Shown: positions 11,056-24,200 of the stretch, one piece after another
Numbering within the stretch: the stretch's first letter is position 1
How the letters are laid out: each line of letters opens with the position of its first letter
DNA from: Cornus controversa
Taxonomy: Eukaryota > Streptophyta > Magnoliopsida > Cornales > Cornaceae
Length of the DNA stretch: 64,000 nt
Assembly: GCA_026545225.1 (NCBI GenBank)
Contig: CM048845.1
Location: forward strand, 30,631,001-30,695,000
Direction: 5' to 3'
Notes under the pieces: model-generated
Seen by the model: the letters and a program-made list of their open reading frames with translations, nothing else
Databases searched by the model: none
What the model was told of the DNA's origin: nothing
Made by a program: the position numbers and the translations under genes

Positions 11056-11213
11056 GTTAGTGATAGGACGTGGTTTGGGGCATACACCTAACGATGGTTG
11101 GGGGCCAACTCCTACAAAAGTCCATGTCAAAGATGGAAACAAATCAAAATGAGATGCAAAAGCAAATAGCCATGCTTATCCAGCACGTGCAAGTTCAAAA
11201 TTCCAATGGACAG
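11056..11213 (+). pseudogene. Transposase_24-like C-terminal remnant
   Basis: The text ELVIGRGLGHTPNDGWGPTP is followed, in the next frame, by a heptad-rich QNEMQKQIAMLIQHVQVQ segment that ends at a GTAAAT donor. Plant En/Spm ORF1-like (Transposase_24) proteins commonly end with a 'GRVRGLG..P' motif followed by a coiled coil, so this looks like a decayed exon of such a gene. A frame change separates the two parts. It lies just outside the right end of the CACTA element and may be part of an older, larger element. Confidence 0.45.
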
Positions 11214-11919
11214 GTAAATCCAATAGCATTTGTTGTCTGCAAGTATCTGTTCTTCCTGTCTCATTTACGATATGGTGTCTGTGTTTCCTTTTAATTATAG
11301 CTTAATTACATGATAGTGATAGACATGTTTCCTTTTAATTATAGCTTTTCTGGTTTAAAACTGTGAAGAATATTCAAAACTGTCAACTAATGTCTAATTT
11401 GTATTTCATTATAGGTTGTTGATTCTTCTAGTGCTCCCAATAGCTCTCGACAAACTTTTTCTACTTGAGGTAATTCATCAACCGTAAGAATCATCAAAAT
11501 GGTTATACATGTTACTAGCATGTTTTATATATGATTGTTATGTTACCTTAGTAACTAATTGTCTTCCTTAAATATGTAGGTTCCATCGAAGGAAAACAAG
11601 AAGGAAAAGCAAAAAAAAGAAGAAAAAAAGGACAGAGAAATGATGGTTCTGGGAAGCATCATCTTGATCCAAAAAATGATGCTAAATGTCTTTCAAAAAT
11701 CCAAATATACATGCTGAACATACCTACAGTTAGTAGATTTCAAAGGATTTGATTAAGTGTTAGTTCTATGGATGCAATAGCACGTTATACTCATACACAC
11801 GACACTTTGCACACTCAGTTTTCACACGATGAATGTGCCTTACATTGATTACATTTTTTTTTAGGAAGATGAACTTTTAAAAGTCAATTTATAGTGTTGT
11901 AATTTTATTTATGCAAGGC

Positions 11920-12479
11920 TTATTCTTCTTGCAAACCTGGAATTGGAAAGTGTCAAATCAAGGAAGAAGAGGTGGCTGAGAATGGTTACCAATCTAATTT
12001 TTGTGATGACAAGCTGAATTCTGCTTCTGAGCAACAACTTAAGATTCAGAAAAAGTAATTGAATTGGTACTTGAAATTGGTATTCTAACAGAATTAACTG
12101 TCACAGATTATAAACAAGATGAAGAGCAACCAGCAGAGAATAAAATCATCAATGAAAAGAGGAGGAAACAAAGAATTCAGAGAGAAATGGAAGTGTGATG
12201 GAGAAGAAAGCAAAGTAATCAAACAACATGCATCTCAACCATCCAGCAGAAGGCATGGCAAACTTGCTGTCACCATGTCCGTGTTCTCAACTCCAGTCCC
12301 ATAATCACAAAGACACTATAAAAGAATCCGAGAAAATTCTGATATCTGCGGTTGAATTGGAGAAAGAGGAAGCTGGGCAGGATCTTCCACAATACTATAT
12401 CAAAACAACAGTTGTAGAAACTGAAACTCTGGTGCACCAGTCCACTAAGACATTTAAGATTGTTGGTTGTGGAACATAA
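11920..12479 (+). pseudogene. unassigned coding-like region, broken
   Basis: Several short open stretches with protein-like composition follow one another: CKPGIGKCQIKEEEVAENGY (about 11930), then ELVLEIGILTELTV in another frame, a Lys/Arg-rich run, and finally an 83-residue frame at 12228-12479 (SEKILISAVELEKEEAGQDL). I do not recognise a family. The fragments sit in different frames, so a single intact gene is unlikely unless short introns are present. The copy at 60674-61233 has the same layout with a few substitutions. Confidence 0.3.
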
Positions 12480-14096
12480 GAAAGAATGAGAAGGCTCAGT
12501 ATTGAATCAACACTAGAAGGACATACTTCTATTTGTTAAACTTTTTGTTTCTATTTGTAGTTGAAATTGAAGATGACTAATATTATTCTATTATAAACAA
12601 TTAAAGGTAATATTTGGAGTATACATACACACGCACTCACACATTTGATTGGTTAGTTCCATGCTTGAATTTTTTTACAGAGCTCACTGGAACGTGTGTG
12701 TGTACGTATGTGTGTGAGCGAAAGAGAGAGACTTACTTCAATTTGTGGCATTTGTATGCCAGCTCTAGAGGTCACAACATTAGCAAAGACATTAAATGTT
12801 GGTTTAAGAACATCTATAGTTGGTCCTCCATTGGACCCAAATTCATTAAACCTAAAAAGATAAACACATCATTAAACTAAAACAATACAAGTAAAAATGC
12901 ATAAGTGCAAAATTGGATGAACCATAAGATAAAGTACTTTGAGCACTAAATTTTATCTTTCCAAGTGAACTGTCTCCCCTCTCTCATATTCCCACAAGGA
13001 AGCCTTATCACCTTAATTATCTTAAAGAACCCTATCTCCTATAACTTACATTAATATAGTGGCTACTTAGGAAATAGTGTCCAAATTTTTTAATGAACTC
13101 AGTATGAAGATGTGATGGATAAATTCAAACAAATAGACAAATAGTTTCACACATAAAAATTAACACAAATTTATTTTTGATCAGCTTGTATGATATGCCA
13201 GTTTGTAAGACAATCATAATCTAAGAATTTAGTGTATAGGATATTGATAAACAATGAACAGAGGAGGAGCTAATACTAACTAACACCCAGCTATACACCC
13301 ACCAAAACAATAACAAACTAGTCATTAATGAGTTTTCCCAAGCTTCAAAATACCAAACCAAATCAATAAGGTCTTTACTCAATTTCATTCTGAATTTTGC
13401 AATGCCATGAGTAAATTTCAATAATTCATAACCAGATAGCTTTAGGATATGCATCACACTATTGCCCAAATAGCATTACTGCCAGCTAAACACAAAATGA
13501 TAACACAATAAATTAAATAGGCTAACTTCCACAAGCTTCTCAAATGTAAAATCAGAATTAGCAAATATATAGTAGACAAAAAATAAATCCAAAAAACCAT
13601 AGGGCATTCATATTTTTATAAAATTTAAAATCACTCAAGATCCAAACAATGCAAAGACGAATCTGAATCAAAGCATCCAAAAAGCTACTAGATCCAAGCA
13701 AATCTTCAGCGACTTAACTTATAAATCAAAGAAACTATTTTCTTTTTTGCTCCAAAAATAAAAATAAAAAAGGAAGCCAGAAACGACGAGAACCCCATAA
13801 CTATTCTAAATCAAACCTCGACACATGCAAGACTGACCCCCCTTCTCTCTATATATATAAGTATATGTATCTTACTCAAGTCATCTCTTAGCATTACAAT
13901 GAATGCCAGTTAACAAGGCTGAAATATTTTTCATAGAAACTAGATAAGAAGAAGAAATAGGTAACTAGAAGTTATAGTTTTAATAGGTGAACCTCAATCT
14001 AATTGACCTTGTTGTTGATCATGGTTTTCAAAATTCTTTCAACAGACCAAATGGAAATAACTAGACAATATGAAACATCCATTACTAAAGATAGGG

Positions 14097-14146
<50 letters not shown>

Positions 14147-14159
14147 AAAGGGAAAACAT
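12480..14159. other. non-coding tail of unit S1
   Basis: AT-rich DNA, no recognised gene. It ends in a (TA)n tract at about 14100-14140 that coincides with the end of homology to the second S1 copy. Confidence 0.6.
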
Positions 14160-17100
14160 CAGGTGCTGAACACAAATGAGTACACGAGGTACGTGACTAA
14201 CAAGTGAAGTGATAAAACCTGCACAAGGTCGAACTACATACCAAACATATTATAAAAGAACTAAAAAATGAAATAAATAATGCAACTGCAAAGATAGAAC
14301 ATAAGTACACAGAGATAAATAAAAGAAAATGCAAATATTCCATTAATTCAGAAAGTTGTGAGTACAGACAATGAAATTTATGGAATACAAAATACATGCT
14401 ACAAAAATATCAAAATGGTGCCAACATGGCACAACACAAGTACTGAAATAAAAAGAAACAGAAATACATAAAATAGAAAATAAAACTAGAAATCCTAAAC
14501 TAATGCTGAGGTGGTGGCGGCGGTGCAGAAGTAGATGCGAGATTAGTGTCATGGGATGCCATAAGGAGGTGCTCAATGCGCTTTTGTCCATCCAGAATAG
14601 CTCGAATGCTGGCACTCATAGTGTCCAACCTCTTGGTGGTCTCTATGTGGTGATCCATAATGTCCAACTGGAGATACGAGAGGTCGGAAATCAGGCACTC
14701 ATAGCTAGTGGCCAGATAGTCATAGTTAGCGGTGCCCATTCCCAGCATATCATCCTTATTGGGCTTATCCATGTCCATAGCATTGGCCTCGAAGGCCACA
14801 TACTCGTCCTCAACATGCTCCTCATCGGGTGCAACTCGTTGCAATGTAGTTATGTGGGATAGCATCTTGTGCCAACTATGGAGTATGAAGCGTGGAGGTG
14901 CTCCAATGGTAACTTCATTCAACTCGAATTCAAAAGCGGCCTTTGTTAGGAAGGACGTGACCAAGTATGGGAATGACAACTTCATGGAGGAAGCTTTCTT
15001 GTTCTTTTTGTCGATTAACTACTCCTAAACTTTATGATTTTGGCCCCAAATGATGGCTGGGACAAAGAGACAACAACCCATGTGCATAGCATATAAGGCT
15101 GTAAAAAAATCACCTTAGCGCTCGGTGGAATGCCCTAAAGGATGGGCATTCTTATGAAGAATGGTGTCAAAGATCCACTAGCACCGAGGAATGAGATTTA
15201 TGCAGTTGCGCTTATCATTTGTGAAGCAGTCGTTGCACAACTCACGCACCATCCTAATGACGGTGAGTCTTTGTGGTACCTGAAGGAACTGGTAATGATC
15301 ATTTACCGGTGCAAGCTCCTCATGCTCCTCATGCAGACACCCAGTAATCTGGGCTATGTCCTCGACGAAGATAGTAAGGGACACGCCATCCACACTTGTT
15401 CTCAACACCCCCGGGTCATTGCAATCATAGGTTAGGTTCATATAGAACACTTTGATCAGTCAGGGGTATGTAATGGTCGCTGTCGGTGTGAACAACCTAA
15501 GAAGATGGCGACTCCACAATACCGACAATATCCATTGGGCAAGCAGGTCACCTAAAAATTAGCGTCATCCATAAGATGCTCGAGCATAATTTTACAATTT
15601 TTTGATTTCCCGCGTGGTACATCCCTAATCCTGCTCGTTGGAGCCTTGGCACACTTCATTCTAAGTCAAAATGTTGGTTGCAGAATTCTGTCAAGTAGTT
15701 AGTGGGCACTGTCTAGGACAACCCTCTTTTGAACCTCAAAACCTAACAAAAATTCCTCCCTCCTCTGTCAATGGTGCTACAATATCCACCAATCTCTCCA
15801 ATCAACCCTCAATAAACGAGATCACCATAACTCTCAACCACTCACACATAATATCATAAATGAACTCAAATAGAACTCCAAGTAAACCTTTACCTTCAAG
15901 TGTGCACAACCAAAGTCAAAAGTTGATGTCCAAAGAGTCTTCACGCCTCAAAAATCCCAAAACATAATGAAGATGAATGATGATGATGATGAGGGGTGTG
16001 AGGTGGTGTACGATCGAAAGGGAGAGAGGGTTTGATTGAGAGAGAAGGAAAAATGAGAGGGAGAGGGTGCAATTCAAAATTATAAGTGACTGCATATGTA
16101 GTCATGTGTGCCTGGCAATGTATCGTAATGGATGTTAAGATGCATCGCCCATCCTACATAACAAGATACGAAAACCACTGGAATTGAACTCAATTTTTGG
16201 GCTTAAATGACGATGCAAGATTCTTAAAAGTACGATGCATCGTAATTACGATGCATCGACATTCAACTTATGATGCATCGTTAGTACCTTTCCAGTTTGA
16301 TGATGAATTTAACTATGTATGGAAATATTAAGTGCGAGTATGCACTTCACACCTCAAATAAACTAGATACACTCATATTGGATTCGACGAGTCACATAGA
16401 TCATGATAGATATATGGATATGCCAAGTTTACCGTCTCGGGTGAGACGTGAGAATGGATCATATGTCTAAATATATGGGATCTATCAAGTTGATGACATT
16501 CACGTATTCCATTTTCATTTGACTATTCATGCAAGTTTTCACTCTTTGCTCGATAACTTTGAAAAATGTTCTGTCCTTGGGATCCTTCAACTCCACCACT
16601 CCATTGGGAGTGATAGAAGTTATGATAAATGGACCCTCCTAGTGAGAATGAGGTTTTCTGGGAAATAGACAAAGCCTAAAGTTGTAAAGCCAAACTTTTT
16701 GGCCCGGAGAGAGTGATTTGGCTTGAATATGATAGTCATGAAAGGCCTTGGTTTTTGGCTTATAGATTTTGGCACTTTCGTATGCATCATTTCACAATTC
16801 CTATAATTCACTCAATTGAAGATTCCGATGTGAGCTAGCTAAATTCATCTCAAAAGTGAATTTCTTGATAGCCCAAAGGGCTTTGTGCTCAGGCTCTACC
16901 GGTAAGTGATATGCTTTTCCATATACTAGACGATATGGTGACATGCCTATCGAAGTTTTATAAGTGGTCTGATATGCCCATAATGCGTCATTTAGACTTT
17001 GTGACCAATCTTTGTGATCGGGGCAAACTATTTTCTCTAAGATGTGCTTAATTTACTTATTAAATACTTTTACTTGGCCACTCGTTTGAGGATGGTAAGG

Positions 17101-17581
17101 TGTAGCAACCTTGTGGGCGACGGAGTACTTGAGTAGCAAGGTTCATAGGAATCGGTTGCAAGAGTGTTTTCCACCGTCACTGATTATGGAGCGGGCCATC
17201 GCAAAATGACTAAAGATGTTCGTTGGGATGAACTTGAGCATAATTGCGTGGTCATTGGTTCTGGTGGCCAAGGCCTCAACCCATTTAGATACATAATCTA
17301 CCACCACGAGTATAAAAATGAAACCAGAGGATTGTGGAAACGGGCCTATAAAGTCGATTCCCTAAACATCGAAGATCTTGACAATAAGTATTTGGTTCAC
17401 TGACATCGCTCACACGAGCGGTAGAATGAGTATGCATCCCGATGCATAGATGGCCAAAAGAAACCGCATTAGAGAATTGTAGAAGCGGTCTTTCGACCAC
17501 TAAAATGACCTCTACATTCAAGCGTATAATAGAAAGTAAGAATACTAGGAATCTCACTCTCGGGTAGACCCTGATGGATGA
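14160..17581 (-). mobile_element. Athila-type Ty3/gypsy element, 3' part (integrase and downstream ORF)
   Basis: Minus-strand remains of a plant gypsy element. Around 16850-17580 the translated text matches gypsy integrase (zinc-binding and core-end motifs such as [15 protein letters not shown] and [11 protein letters not shown]). Downstream, at 15450-15178 and 14985-14500, lie pieces of the extra ORF known as a putative plant transposon protein (FYMNLTYDCNDPGVLRTSVD; VTIGAPPRFILHSWHKML), which in Athila-like elements follows pol. The copy is broken at several places, has no recognisable LTR on this side, and is interrupted at 17582 by an LTR-type insertion. It appears old. Confidence 0.7.
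16132..16281. repeat. GATGCATCG palindromic motif cluster
   Basis: The 12-bp perfect palindrome ACGATGCATCGT occurs at 16232-16243. Near-copies lie at 16248-16258 and 16271-16281, with weaker ones near 16140. They sit in non-coding DNA of the Athila-type element between its integrase and downstream ORF remnants. Confidence 0.7.
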
Positions 17582-20112
17582 TGTCACGTCCCAAAATTCA
17601 GACCGCCAGAAATTCCTCGGACCGACCCAAATCTCGAGTGTGAACCTGTTCACTCAACCCCATGAACAACCTCAACCACACTGACATCACAATTTGATAC
17701 CATGTTTTTCACGCCCCGATTCAAGACTTCCAGGGACCGAGGGTGAATAGCAAATGTTCCAACCGGTTCACGTCCCTAACCGGCAAATCCCCAGGCTGAA
17801 CTTCCTGTGAGTTTTGAATTTGAGTTTTAAAATTATTCCATTAGAAAGGGGATCCAAAAATACTCGATTTTAAAAAAAACTCACTCAATTCTGATCTAAA
17901 ATGAAGAAGTTACATCAAATCAAAGTTTGGACAAAGTTTTGAGTTTGCTGTGAATAGTAACTTCGATTGGGCGAAAATGGGATTTCGATTTTGCAAAACT
18001 GGGGTTTCGATTGTGAAAAAAATAAATTCGATTATGTGAAAATTTCACCATCTTGGGACCATGAACCTACAGTATTTCGCACAATCGAAATGGGGGTTTC
18101 GATTGTGTGAAATTGCCCCTGTTTAGACCCTAAAAATCACCATAATTCACCACCACTTTGCACAATCGAAATGGGGGTTTCGATTGTGCTAAATGGACAT
18201 TTCGCATGATCAAAATGCTCTCCACAGGTTCTCCAGCAACCCTATACATGGTCCATTTGGAGCCCAATCCACATTATATCATCCTAGAACCTCTCATACA
18301 TGATCCATAACATAATTGAAAGGTACTAACATCAATCACATACTCAAAATCATATTCATGGTTAAATCATACATCAAAATGAATCATTCTCCTTCATAAC
18401 CATAATCCATTACTAATGAAAATATCATCAAATGAATAAAAAGCTACCACGAGCACTACATAAACTAATTCTTTATCTTTGCATACCCAACAAGCTCATA
18501 ATCCAATACATATATCCAAATTACATTTGTCCAAAATATAACCACAACTTAAAAATAAGTCACATGCCACAAGCTGACATGGATAGCCACAAAATGCGTA
18601 ACATCCCAAAAGATAGCAAAAATGCTACTAGAGTTCCACTTGGACACTCAAGTCCCATCAGTCATCGGCGACTTATCTGTAAAAAAGTTTAGAATAAAGG
18701 GGTGAGCACCACTGCGGCTCAGTAGAGATACCCTAACCCTCCTAAGTGCCAACTCAACACCGACCTACATAAAATGCATATGAATACACTACATGCCACA
18801 TTCACAATCTCACAAACAAATCAACAAATGCAATTAAAGAGGGTTGTATATTTCACGAATCATGTATAACATATTCAAACATAAAAGTATTACGGAAAGT
18901 AAATGCTCTCTCTCAGTCCTCATCTGACACCCTACATGATTGGCCCACTCCGAGGATCATGTAACCTTGGACACCTCCGATAACCATCCATTGACCGGGA
19001 CAACTCCGAAGGGTCATTCTACCATAGCAATATATAGGATTGCCATAGAGTGGGGACAACTCCGAGGCTCATAATTCTTGGACATTCTCTGATTCTAGGC
19101 ATTAAGCCTTAGTATGGCGGGTCCACTCCGAGGGCCATACATAGTGGATAATTTTACTATATTTCATAACACAGTTGGACCACTCTGAAGCCCCGTGTAC
19201 CTCATTTGCGTCATTTTCCCGCAACTTCCCACATATGCAATATAAATGCATAAACACATGACCTTTTATTTTCATGCTCTACTCATGCTCATTGATACTA
19301 AAAGGAAGTAAAAAGCATGTCTCCCATCACCACACACCACATATAATATATATATGTATAACACATGCATATATCCTGTCATATGCACACCACTTCAAAA
19401 TTAGCATACTTTACTCATGCTACACTCAATGCATAATTTTAGCACATAAAACTAACATGCATTCAACCACCACATATCCCACATATAATCACATATATGA
19501 CACAAGTTTACACATTTGCACTTAAACCCCAAATTGAGCACATAACACCTATATACCCAAATTTTCTCATTCACACACTTTAACCCACATGTTAAAACCA
19601 ACACAAGGAACACCAAATATGCAAAGATAGGGTTCAAAAGAAGGAGAAAATCTGACTCCCATCCCTCTCATTCCCCTAAAGCATGTGTTACACAACCTAC
19701 ACCCTAGAATCGACAATTAGAAGAGAAGAAGAGCCCCTACATCGAAAATGAAGGCCTTCCACGCACTTCTCAAAATCCCAGCAATGTTAACCTTGCCGAA
19801 CCGCAACTTTGATCAGTTCAAAGGGAAGCCCTAGTCGTCCCCTACATATCTCCCTTCTTCGGCGGAACGTGAATAACACCCAAAGACCTCCAAAACCTAG
19901 AGAGAAGGAAGAGAGAAAAAGTGGGAGCAATATAGAAAGAGAAACAACCGTGTATAATGGAAAAAAGTCAAACTTCTCCAAATCTCCTGAAAACTTTCCA
20001 AAAGCTTTAAAACACTTCCCTAACATGTTCCCTACACTCAAAACATGTTAAATACCACTCAAAATGCATTCAAGGCAATTATGATGCGAAAAATACAAAA
20101 TCGGCCAAAATT
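17582..20112 (+). mobile_element. LTR-type insertion L1 (solo-LTR-like) inside the Athila element
   Basis: It starts TGTCACGTCCCAAAATTC, a typical plant gypsy LTR start, and the first ~60 bp match in reverse the end of block L3 at 36791. It splits the Athila-type element between its RNase H side (higher coordinates) and its integrase side. No gag or pol text was seen in it, so it is solo-LTR-like or a non-autonomous element. It holds 'ctccgagg' repeats near 18950-19190 and two hairpins at 18080-18188. The right end is approximate, and no clean target duplication was found. Confidence 0.5.
18080..18188. repeat. twin 11-bp-stem hairpins
   Basis: CACAATCGAAA, six-base loop TGGGGG, then TTTCGATTGTG occurs at 18080-18107 and again at 18161-18188. 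Both stems pair perfectly. Half copies (gtttcgattgtg) lie near 18003. Confidence 0.85.
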
Positions 20113-21253
20113 GGTCGCGGTGATTTGATCGGGGCAATATTTCAGTAGTTGAGGATTATCCCAAAAGTACATACGTACTTGGGAAAAGAAGCGATCCTTG
20201 TCCTATTTAGACCAAGATGAGGGAATCTTCCTGGTAGCTAGGAAGTTAACTACGTCAGCATACCAAGGAAGTTGCTCGTGAGTGACTCCAAAAAGTTGCT
20301 CTTCTGGAATGGATTCACAAATTAGAATTGGATCATGGTGACACTCAACAAGAATCTGACACAAATGGTCAGCTACCACGTTCTCAGTACCCTTCTTATC
20401 CTAGATCTCAAAATTAAACTTTTGCAATAAGAGTATCCATCGGATCAGCCAGGGTTTTGTATCTTTCTTGGCCAATAAATACCTTAGACTGGCATGATCA
20501 TAGTACATAATGACCTTGGATCCTAAGAGATACGATCTAAATTTGTCCATGGCATAAGCAACCGTAAGCAACTCCTTTTCCATAGTTATATAATTCAATT
20601 GAATGTCTAAAAGAGATTTACTTGCATAGTAAATAACATCGGCAACCTTTCCACACATTGCCTTAAGACAACACCCATAGTAAAGTCGGATCCGTCACAC
20701 ATAACCTCAAATGGGAGAGCCCAATTTGGAGAGGTTAGAATTGGAGTAGTTGATAAAAAATTGCAAAGAGTTTTAAAAGATTCAAGGCATGCTTCATCAA
20801 AGTGGAATGGAATGTCTTTTTCAATAAGTTGACACAAGGGTCGGGATATCTTGCTAAAGTCTTTGATGAAACAGTGGTAGAATCCCGCATGGCCTAGGAA
20901 TGAACGAATGCCCCTCACCGATGAAGGTGGAGAAAGCTTAGCAATGAGTTCAACCTTTGCTCTATCAAATTCTATGCCTCTTTTGGACATAATGTGCCTG
21001 AGGACAATACCCTCTTGAAGCATGAAATGACTCTTTTCCCAACTAAGGATTAAGTTCATGTCCTTAGAACGCTTCAGTACAAGTGTAAGATTATGAAGGC
21101 ATGAATCAAAAGAAGGTCCAAAGATAGAGAGATCGTCCAAGAATACCTCTAAGAACCTCTCCACCATATTCAAAAAAATAGACATCATGCACCATTGAAA
21201 AGTTATCGGTGCATTGCATAGCCCAAAGGGGATGCGTCTATATGAAAATATTC
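20113..21253 (-). mobile_element. Athila-type element, reverse transcriptase end and RNase H
   Basis: Minus-strand text shows the reverse transcriptase second half (PFGLCNAPITFQ, FLEVFLDDLSIFGPSFDSCL, GIRSFLGHAGFYHCFIKDFS) followed by RNase H ([39 protein letters not shown]). The FxDDxSxFGxSFDxCL block is typical of Athila-like plant gypsy elements. It is bounded by LTR-type insertions on both sides. Broken, old. Confidence 0.8.
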
Positions 21254-24200
21254 TGTATGTGACAAACCCCCCAGAAAATTTCGCACATGAGGTGGCCAGT
21301 CTCATACACAAAACCTGAGGAATATTAACAACTGATAGCAACAAGCATAGATGACAAAAGATAGAAATAAACAACTTTTAAAAGCTGAACATAAACTTCT
21401 ACTGAATTGAAATAACTGATAAATAAATAATCATGTATGGTAATACAATTTGGAAGTCCCGTAACCCAAGGACCCCTTAACCAGAATGAACAAAAGTTTA
21501 ATATTCTAATTTAAACCAACAACCAAAATCTCCAAATGAGTTCATAGTTTGACTCCTGAATAATAATATAAATTCCTACCCTGTGACAGATGAGAGTAGA
21601 TGCCTACCATAACCAACCCTAGTACTCTATCCTCGCGGGGGAACCTGCCTCGGACCTGAAATATCAACAAAGTGGGTTAAACCCACGAGCAACTTCTATC
21701 TACAACATCCCAATCAGAGAACCAATATACATCCCCTCAGCGTGAAGGACACAAGAGATAAATATAGGTATAAACATCTAAGTCATTCTTTAATCAGTTC
21801 ATGTTTTCAAAAAAATAAAAATCCTTTTATGCTTTATCCCAATAGACCCTTATTATTCAACAATGAACACATTATTTAAGTTCAAAATAAAGAAACATAT
21901 ACATACATTTTATTAAATCTATGCAATCATGATATGCCAAATATAATGTATAGATACCTTATTTGGTATGGGCGATCCTGACATGCCAAGCAATCCTTAC
22001 ATGCCAAATAAAATATATAGATACCTTATTAGGTATGGGCGATCCTGACACGTCGGACAATCCTTACATGTCAAATAAAATGTATAGATACCTTATTAGG
22101 TTTGGGCGATCCTAACATGCCGGGCAATCCTTACATGCCAAATAAAATGTATAGATACCTTATTAGGTATGGACGATCCAGACACGCCGGGCAAATAAAA
22201 TGTATAGATACCTTATTAGGTATGGGCGATCCTGACACGCTGGGTAATCCTTACATGTCAAATAAAATATAACGATACATTCCCAATATGAAACATAAAA
22301 TAAACAAGGTGCATTATGATTTTAATTTGCACAAACAAAGTAATTCAAATTATCTGACATGGAATTATCATCATAAGACAAATCGTTCACAGGTAAACTG
22401 TAATCAAGTATTTAATGGGCATTTATATTCTTAAAGGAAAATACATTCAAGTAAATCAAATAACCCAAGCATCTATTATAGAGGTAATTTCCCAACCAAC
22501 CTCCAATGCACTCAAATATACGAGGGAGTCTAAACCTAACTCTTATCTAGGTTTCTCGGCCTATTCTACTTCTAAGAACCCTATAAATCATTCTGGAATT
22601 TTCTGAAATTTTTGAGAATTTTTAAAAAATATTTTTCTAGTAAAAAGAAAATAAAACATAATTTAAGCATACGTTTACAACCAACACAATCACAAGGGAG
22701 ACTCATGTTCACATGAAATTTAAATCCAGGGGAATTTTAATCCTATAAAGTTACCTAAATTATTCTAGAATTTCAAAATATTTTCTAAAAATAAAAGAAG
22801 TTGAAAACCCAACTTTTAGACATTTTAAAAATCAAATGAACTCCAAGGGAAGCTCATTCCGAGATGAAAATTTAAACCCAAGTGCATTTAGCCTCCAGAA
22901 AGTTACCGTAAAAATTTAGAAAATTTTGGAACTTTTTAAGTATTTTCTAAAATTAAAGAAGCTGATCAACCCAGTTTTTAAACACACTTTAAAAATCAAT
23001 TTAAAAACAAGGGGAAATTATTTCGACATGAAATTTAAAAACCAAGCTCCTAAAACTCTCAGGAAGTTGACATAAAATTTTAGGAATTTTAGAATTATAA
23101 AATTATTTTTAAAAAATAATTTTTCGAATTTTCAAGTTTTTCCAAAAATTTTAAGAATCCTCCCAGGAAGTTGATATAAAATTTTAGGAATTTTTCGAAT
23201 TATAAAATTATTTTTAAAAAAATGATTTTTCAAATTTTCAAGTTTTTCCAAAAATTTTAAGAATCCAAAAAAAATATCAAAATATATCGGATTGGGCCCA
23301 TATTGGACCCAGAGGTGGGCCCCCACGAGTGGGGCCCGAAAAAACCTTTTCCAGCACCGGCACGCGCTGGTCAGGTGTGTGGGGAAGCGCCCAGCACTGG
23401 GCTTCTTCCCCAACGCGCTGCTGGGAACTTCCCAGTGACGGTCCGGCCATCGTTCGCCTCCATTTTTGCGCCGTTATTCTCCTTTCGATGTAGGCTACCT
23501 ATTGGTTTAAAAAGCCCCATCCGAAACGGCCCGAATCAAAAACCCCCAATTCACAAGTTCTAGGGTTCTTCGCAAAATTTTCAAAAATTTAGATTCAATT
23601 TACCAACGATATGATTTTATAAGGTCAAAGGTTGTTTGCCCATGCAATCCACAACATCGAAGATACAAATTAACATCCTTCACTTTTCTAGATTCATGCT
23701 AATACGATTCCCACACATATTACACACATATCATATATATATACATATATATGCATAAACATGTTCATAAATAAATTCTTCACATAAAATTTAATTGGTA
23801 TGAAAGGTCTCACGAATTTAATTCAACAGAAACAAACTTAATTAACATACAATGAGATACAAAGTTTTCAAGAACAATCATAGATAAAAATCTAGACTAT
23901 GCATACGGATTCAAAGGGGAAGAGAAGAATTGAACTTGCCTCTTTGACGATTCAACAACCCGTTCACCCAATCGTTCCTTCACTCCCTTCTCTCTTTCGT
24001 TTACTCTCTTAGTTTCTATGCGTAAAGAAAATGGCAGAAACCCTAAAATCTTATTTTCTTTTGTCTTAATTAACTTTATTCTATTATTGTTTTTCTAAAA
24101 ACTAAATAAACTAAAAAAAAATAATAACACTAATAATATAACTATAACCCTGGCCCAACAACTTAGGTATATCCTTAGCCCAACCATTCCAGCCTAGATT

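Larger units (their letters stand above)
3165..14150 (+). repeat. segmental duplication S1, copy 1
   Basis: About 11 kb that reappears in the same orientation at 51915-62885, offset about 48.75 kb. By eye the two differ at roughly one or two bases per 100, plus small indels mostly in (TA)n and poly-T tracts. The copy covers the leader of the receptor stub, the CACTA element with UFM1 exons and all sequence up to a (TA)n tract at about 14100-14140, where homology ends. Confidence 0.92.

Noticed and set aside
13221-13469. 82-residue minus-strand frame conserved at 61975-62223
   Set aside because: Its conservation only reflects the recent segmental duplication; composition and context give no support for coding.
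19274-19525. His/Tyr-rich open frame in L1
   Set aside because: Low-complexity 'cacacat' text inside an LTR-type insertion.
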